This document shows, in pieces, positions 58,150 through 64,000 of a stretch of 64,000 nt of DNA. Source of the DNA: Cervus elaphus (taxonomy: Eukaryota > Chordata > Mammalia > Artiodactyla > Cervidae); the NCBI RefSeq assembly GCF_910594005.1, contig NC_057828.1:9994235-10058234 (forward strand). Direction: 5' to 3'. The translations under genes and the position numbers were made by a program. The notes beneath the pieces were generated by a model. That model was not told where the DNA came from, did not search any database, and saw only the letters and a list, made by a program, of their open reading frames with translations. The stretch's first letter is position 1, and each line of letters begins with the position of its first letter.

Positions 58150-58795
58150 ACCACAAAGAGGTCCAAACAGATAAAATCCACAGCTCCCATTGGCAGCCTA
58201 GCCGGGTTCCCACCAGTACCAACTTGCCCCCCGTTTTTCACCCTCAGGTGTTACAGTCGTCTCAGCTGAAGCCACATGTATCACGTGGCAGATGTCATGG
58301 CACCACAATTGGGTGCTACTCTGAGACGATCAGATATGAAGTGGGCGCGTTTGCCATGTGAACCGCTGTGGACAAAGAGAGCTCCCACCCCACATGCCAC
58401 TCCACATGTGCTCCTGTCACTGTTCCATCAGGAGGGGAAGGCTTTTCCTTTCACCCTCCTTGATTCTGGCCCATGAGAACGTGGGCCACTAGAATAAGGA
58501 AGAGGAAGTCTCCTGGGCTGGCAGTCTCTGCTTGCTTTCTCTTGGAACTCACTCTATGCTGTGAGGAGGCCTGGGAGAGGATCCCGTGAAGAAGAAATGG
58601 CACTGTTGGACCACAGTGTGACTGACGGATGCATACTGAGTGTTTCAGCCCAGCCATTGGCTCGGTTCCACCTGAAGCTCCATCACCCCTGCTGGGCTCC
58701 GTCTGATCTGCTGACCCACAAAGCCAGGGGCTTGACCTGTGTCATTAACTTCTGGAATGTCACGCAGCGGTGAATAACCAGAACAGTCCTATTAT
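58150..58795 (+). mobile_element. MaLR/MLT-type LTR-like remnant
   Basis: GC-richer block whose 3' part ('ctgctgacccacaaagccag', 'gtcacgcagcggtgaataac-cagaaca') resembles the end of MaLR-type LTRs. 5' limits are unclear. The ORFs inside are not recognised proteins. Confidence 0.4.
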
Positions 58796-58966
58796 CTACC
58801 AGACTTTCCTTGGTGCTGCATAGACAACAATGAATGAAATAAACACAATTATGCTCACTTTTGAGTTGGAAGAAACAGAAAAAGTTAAACTATTATGGTA
58901 AGCAGAAAATTTTGGTTTCATATTGTGATAAGTTCTATAAAATATAAACAAAGGTAATGTGTATCA

Positions 58967-59165
58967 CTGGGCTTCCCAGGTGGCTCAGTAATAAAGAATC
59001 CGCCTGCCAATGCAGGAGACCTGAATCTGATCCCTGGGTCAGAAAGATCCCTGGAGAAGGGAATGGGTACCCACTCCAGTATTCTTGCCTGGAGAATCCC
59101 ATGGACGGAGGAGTCTAGAGGGCTACAGTCCATGGAGAGTTGGACACAACTAAGCAACTAGGTAC
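58967..59165 (+). mobile_element. Bov-tA SINE with TSD
   Basis: 'ctgggcttcccaggtggctc' to 'acaactaagcaactaggtac'. Perfect 11-bp TSD aatgtgtatca at 58956-58966 and 59166-59176. Confidence 0.96.
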
Positions 59166-59176
59166 AATGTGTATCA

Positions 59177-60877
59177 TAATGTCATGTGATATTGACTGCC
59201 TCACATGGGGTGGCCATTTAAGGTAGTAAGATCATGACAAAATTTTCTGAAGAAATAGTTGAGATATGAAAAATGAAAGTAGCCAGCCATGCAACATCTT
59301 GATTTCTAGACAGAAGGGCCAGTAAATACAAAGGATCTTAGATAGGAATTACCCTGACATATTTAAGGAGAAGATTGGACCCCAGGAAACTAGCCAATAG
59401 TAAAGGGTTTGAAAGTTTTTGAGATGGGAAGAGTGGCCCTGTTGAGGAATGATCAAGGAATCTTAGATTTCACTGCATGAAAAGTGAAATCCCTTTACTT
59501 TTTAGGAAAAGTGAAAGATCAAAGGAAATAGATAACATGGACTGATTTACTTATAATTTAATTAATGCCCTTAATTTAATTTTAATTCCCTTTTTATTCT
59601 GGAATAATTTTAGAGCTACGTAAAAGTTGTAAAGATACTACAGGACGTCCTTGTGTGCCTCTACTCAATTTTTCTCATTGTTAATATCTAATGCGACCAC
59701 AGTAGCTTATGAAAACCAAGCAGCACTGATACATTATTATTAACTAGACTCCAGACTTTCTTTGGATTTTACCATTGCATTTCCTGTCATGCTTCTTTGT
59801 CTCCTCTGTCTAATGGTCAGGTGTCCTTCGACTCCTTTGTCCATTACTTACTTTGACCTTGACAGTCTTAAGGGGTGATTTATTGTTTCATTCTGGTTGG
59901 TACCTGGAGAATGTATTACAGGAACAGAAGAATGAAAGCGTGAAGAGCAGAACAATGTGATTAAAAGTAGAGTGATAGAAAGTCTTCCATTATCTTCAGA
60001 ACCTGGTGCGTGTTTTACACTTGCAACACATCTCAGCCAAAGTGCTCAACAGCCACACAGGACAGCATGGCTCTAGAATATGGGACTTGATATGCTCTAG
60101 AAACACCACTTTTCCAATCAAACAGCGAGCAATAACAAAAACCAAACCCTTTGTCACAGTATGATATTCTAAAAATATAAGTCAATTCTGGCTTAGTTAA
60201 CAAGTGTGGGCACAGTGATTTTTATAATCAATGTTCTTTGAGAGACTGTACTTCTACTAGTCCATCAGCATAAAACAATAAGCCTTCCCCTAGGATAAAT
60301 TAACTGGCTGGAAGTAGTTAGCATATGCCATGATTTTCAAGCAAGATGTTACAGTCAGAGCCAGTGTCAACATGGTAGGGAAGAAGGAAGATGCAACGTG
60401 TGAGCCGAAAATCAGTCTTTGGGGTCTACAGCTCCTGCTTGGTTTAAGGGACAGACTTTGAGACAGGATCCAAGGATGTGTAGGGAGATGAATTGTCCAG
60501 GATTCAGACTGGGCATTAGAGAAGAGTGTCTTCATATCCAGGGAAACTGAGAAGGCCCCGTGGTCCCGTTCTCAATTGTTGTCCTCCATGGAATTAACAG
60601 ATGTAGATCAGAGCCCTGGGACTCTTCCAGTAAGACAGGACTTTGTACACATCTGTAGTGACTGAGAATATTCAAGCTCAAAGGGCAGTATTATGATTTA
60701 ATACTCATAGCGAACTCTAGCAAGACTTGTTACAGTAGAAAGCAGTGGGGTAGTAAAGTGACTCAACTGGAATGAGAGTGACTGTGAGTGATCCACCAAG
60801 AGAAGAGAATCTAAAGTGACCACTCCAAAACTTTCTCAGGACCTTCTTACATTAGTAATTATTGAGGACCACCCCTG
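59177..60877. other. Intergenic with an old L1M 3'-region trace
   Basis: 59575-59895 ('tggaataattttagagctac-gtaaaagttgtaaagata', 'tagactccagactttctttg') resembles an ancient L1M 3' region. Remainder unrecognised. Confidence 0.4.
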
Positions 60878-60999
60878 AGGGGGTTCAGGATGGGGAACAC
60901 ATGTAAATCCATGGCTGATTCATGTCAATATATGGCAAAAACCACTACAATATTGTAAAGTAATTAGCCTCCAACTAATAAAAAGAAATGAAAAAAAAT
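60878..60999 (+). mobile_element. L1 3' terminus
   Basis: 'ggggttcaggatggggaaca' through 'taaagtaattagcctccaac' and a short A-rich tail. Strongly 5'-truncated. Confidence 0.88.
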
Positions 61000-61462
61000 A
61001 TGAAATAATTTAGTTAAAATTAGCAATTACATACCCGTTACATTTTAACATGTATTTTATGGTCATTAAGTATATTTTTCAAAGTCTTAGTGAGAAGAGG
61101 ATCCTTGCTTTACATCTTTGCAAATTTCTTGAATAAAGTCTTAAAGGAACTTTAAACTCTCCCATTTGCTTCTTCCCTTAATCCATTGGGATAAGATGTG
61201 CACACAGCCTCTGGAAAACTCCACTGAATACTTGCAAGAGAATAAGAGAAGAAAAGAGAAATAGTGTCTCAGGGTTATTTTGAAAATATTTTTGACCTTA
61301 TGGTTCTGCTATAAAAGACTTCCAGGGTCCCTTTGAGAATCACAGGGCTAAGGAATCAGATGGTTGAGTTGACGGTTGTAGCTACTACACTTTCTACTGG
61401 ATGGATGCTGCCAGAGGCAAATACAGCATCCTTCATTCTTCAGGCGAGGGCTTTATCTGTTT
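61000..61462. other. Intergenic, nothing recognised
   Basis: Low-copy AT-rich sequence between an L1 3' terminus and a Bov-tA SINE. No repeat family or coding region recognised. Confidence 0.4.
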
Positions 61463-61672
61463 GGCCTCTCTGGTGGTTCATATGGTAAAGAAGCTGCCTG
61501 CAATTGCAAGAGATCATGGGTTAGATCCCTGGGCTGGGAAGATTACCTGGAGAAGGGAATGGCAACCCACTCCAGTATTCTTGTCTGGAAAATCCCATGG
61601 ACAAAGGAGCCTGGTGGGTTGCAGTCCCTGGGGTGGCAAGGAGTCAGACACCACAGAGTGACTAATGCTTTC
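61463..61672 (+). mobile_element. Bov-tA SINE
   Basis: 'ggcctctctggtggttcata' to 'cacagagtgactaatgcttt'. It lies head-on next to the minus-strand BovB that follows. No clean TSD. Confidence 0.92.
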
Positions 61673-61687
61673 ACTTTCTTTCTGTCT

Positions 61688-64000
61688 CAGTTCTCTTCAG
61701 TCACTCAGTCGTTTCCAACTCTTTGAGACCATAAGGACTGCAGCACACCAGGGTTCCCTGTCCATCACCAACTCCCAGAGATTGCTCAAACTCATGTCCA
61801 TTGACTCAGTGATGCCATTCAACTACCTCTGTCATCCCCTTCTCTTCCTGCCTTCAATTTTTCCCAGCATCTGGGTCTTTTCCAATGAGTCAGTTCTTCG
61901 CATCAGATGGCCAAAGTATTGGAGCTTCAACTTCTTCATCAGTCCTTCCAATGAATATTCAGAATGATTTCCTATAGGATTGGCTGATTTGATCTCCTTG
62001 CAGTCCAAGGGATTCTTAAGAATTTTTTCCAGCACAATAATTTGAAAGCATCAATTCTTCAGTGTTCAGCTTTCTTTATGGTCCAAATTTCACATCCATA
62101 CATGACTACTGGTAAACCCATAATTTGACTAGATGGACTTTTGTTGACAAAGTAATGTCTCTGCATTTTAATATGCTGTCTAGGTTTGTCATAGGTTTTC
62201 TTCCAAGGAGGAAGTGTCTTTTAATTTCATGGCTACAGTCACCATTTGCAGTGATTTTGGAGCTCCCCAAAAATAAAATCTCTCACTGTTTCCATTGTTT
62301 CCCAGTTTATTCGCCATGAAGTGATGGGACCAGAAGCCATGATCTTAGTTTTCTGAATGTTGAATTTTAAGCCAGCTCTTTCACGCTCCTCTTTCACTTT
62401 CATCAAGAGGCTCTTTAGTTCCTTCCTCTTCAGTTTCTGCCATAAGGGTGGTGTCATCTGTACATCTGAGGTTATTGATATTTCTCCTGGCAATCTTGAT
62501 TCCAGCTTGTGCTTCATCCAGCCTGGCATTTTGCATGAGGTACTCTGCATATAAGTTAAACAAGCAGGGTGGCAATATACAGCCTTAACATACTCCTTTC
62601 CCAATTTGGGGCCAGTCCATTGTTGCATGTCCAGTTCTAACTGTTGCTTCTTGACCTGCATACAGGTTTCTCAGCAGGCAGGTAAGGTGGTTTGGTATTC
62701 TCATCTCTTGAAGAATTATCCAAAGTTTGTTTTGATCCACCCAAAGGCTTTGCATAGTCAATAAAGCAGAAGTAGATGTTTTTCTAGAACTCGCTTGCTT
62801 TTTCTATGATCCACCAGATGTTGGCAATTTGATCTCTGGTTCCTCTGCCTTTTTTAAATCTGGCTGGAACATCTGAAGTTCTCAGTTCATATACTGTTAA
62901 AGCCTTGCTTGGCGAGTTTTGAACATTATTTTGTTAGCGTGTGAGATGAGTGCAATTGTGTGGTAGTCTGAGCATTATTTGACATTGCCTTTCTTTGGGA
63001 TTGGAATGAAGTTGACCTTTTGCAGTCCTGTGGCCACTGCTGAGATTTCCAAATTTGCTGGCATATTGAGTGCAGCACTTTAACTGTATCATCTTTTAAG
63101 ATTTGAAATAGCTCAGCTGGAATCCTATCACTTACACTAGCTTTGTTCATAATGATGCTTCCTAAGGCCCACTTGACTTCACACTCCAGGATGTCTGGCT
63201 CTAGGGGAGTGATTACATCATCATGGTTATCTTGGCCATTAAGTTCTCTTTTTTATAGTTATTCTGTGTATTCTTGCCACCTCTTCTTAATATCATCTGC
63301 TTCTGTTGGATCCTGATGCTGGGAGGGATTGGGGGCAGGAGGAGAAGGGGACGACAGAGAATGAGATGGCTGGATGGCATCACCGACTTGATGGGCATGA
63401 GTTTGGGTAAACTCTGGGAATTGGTGATGGACAGGGAGGCCTGGCGTGCTGCGATTCATGGGGTTACAAAGAGTCGGACACGACTGAGCGACTGAACTGA
63501 ACTGAACTGAACTGAACTGAATTGTTGGATCCATACCTTTTCTGTCCTTTATTGTTCTCATCTTTGCATGAAATGTTCCCTTGGTATCTCTGACTTTCTT
63601 GAAGGGATCTCTTGTCTTTCCCATTCTGTTGTTTTCCTCTATGTCTTTGCATTGATCGCTGAGGAAGGCTTTCTTATCTCTCCTTGCTAATCATTGGAAT
63701 TCTGCACTCAGATGGGATTATCTTTCCTTTTCTCCTTTGTGTTTTGCTTCTCTTTTTTTCTATCTATTTGTAAGGCTCCTCAGACAAACATTTTGCCTTT
63801 TTGCATTTCTTCTTCTTGGGGATGGTTTTTTACAGTGTTGCAAACCTCCATCCATAGTTTTTCAGGCATTCTGTTTATCAGATCTAATTCCTTGTATCTA
63901 TTTGTCATGTCCACTATATAATCGTAAGGGATTTGATTTTGGTCATACCTGAGTGGTCTAGTGGTTTTCCCTATTTTCTTCAATTAAATATAAATTTTGC
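61688..64000 (-). mobile_element. BovB LINE, runs off the window
   Basis: 3' tail at the left, then RT C-terminus, a mutated catalytic motif (C-T-D-D in place of Y-A-D-D, 62381-62575 frame), RT fingers (62926-63150) and upstream sequence to 64000. It is interrupted by an antisense BovB copy at 63314-63522. Frames are broken throughout. Confidence 0.95.
63314..63522 (+). mobile_element. Short BovB copy nested antisense in BovB
   Basis: 5'-truncated BovB 3' end ('gatgctgggagggattgggg' to 'cacgactgagcgactgaact') ending in five or so ACTGA units (about 63491-63521). Perfect 10-bp TSD tgttggatcc at 63304-63313 and 63523-63532. The low divergence from consensus suggests it is young. Confidence 0.96.

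Noticed and set aside
1..64000. CRISPR array, phage, operon or other prokaryotic defence system
   Set aside because: The window is mammalian. Repeats are dispersed retroelements and microsatellites, with no regularly spaced repeat-spacer structure and no ribosome binding sites.

Overview
This window comes from a ruminant nuclear genome, most likely a pecoran such as cattle, sheep, goat or deer. The evidence is the repeat content: BovB LINEs, Bov-tA/Bov-A2 SINEs, tRNA-Glu-derived CHR SINEs of cetartiodactyls, ruminant L1 3' ends and an ERV1-type LTR. Base composition is AT-rich and there is no bacterial-style gene packing. Almost all long open reading frames are remains of LINE proteins.

The only host gene I recognise is the 3' end of KCNT2 (Slick/Slo2.1, sodium-activated potassium channel) on the + strand. 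Three exons with matching splice phases lie at 16053-16347, 33491-33575 and 36705-36816. They end in the E-T-Q-L carboxy terminus, followed by an AT-rich 3' UTR. The first 16 kb should therefore be intron, as are 16348-33490 and 33576-36704. Everything after roughly 39.3 kb looks intergenic.

Region by region. 1-16 kb: intron with a twin-primed L1, a BovB/L1 chimera, three BovB copies (one with a 442-codon reverse transcriptase ORF fused to a SINE), MIRs, an old L1 3' end and an antisense LTR. 16-37 kb: three KCNT2 exons, two more twin-primed L1s, old L1M blocks and many Bov-tA SINEs with clean target-site duplications (TSDs). 37-43 kb: KCNT2 3' UTR with a CHR SINE, a purine tract and an ERV LTR. 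43-48 kb: L1 3' end, then a 3.6 kb twin-primed BovB with a nested L1. 48-61 kb: low-copy sequence, SINEs, an L1 carrying a Bov-A2, a U2 snRNA/SINE chimera, L2 and MaLR-like remains. 61.5-64 kb: a BovB running off the right edge with a young antisense BovB inside it.

The points I would follow first are: (a) the putative ATP-binding (Walker A) motif of Slick reads G-P-K-H-S-S-R-T here, so the Gly and Lys of the loop are replaced; (b) a retroposed chimera of the 5' end of U2 snRNA and a Bov-tA SINE, flanked by one TSD; (c) four 5'-inverted (twin-primed) LINE insertions, all on the minus strand, each bounded by an 11-16 bp TSD; (d) two places where a short inverted copy of nearby downstream sequence sits inside the simple-sequence tract of an L1 3' end, one of them also showing the pre-insertion state of a Bov-A2. 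No CRISPR, phage, operon or other prokaryotic system is present. Identities and family names are from reading and memory, not from database searches.
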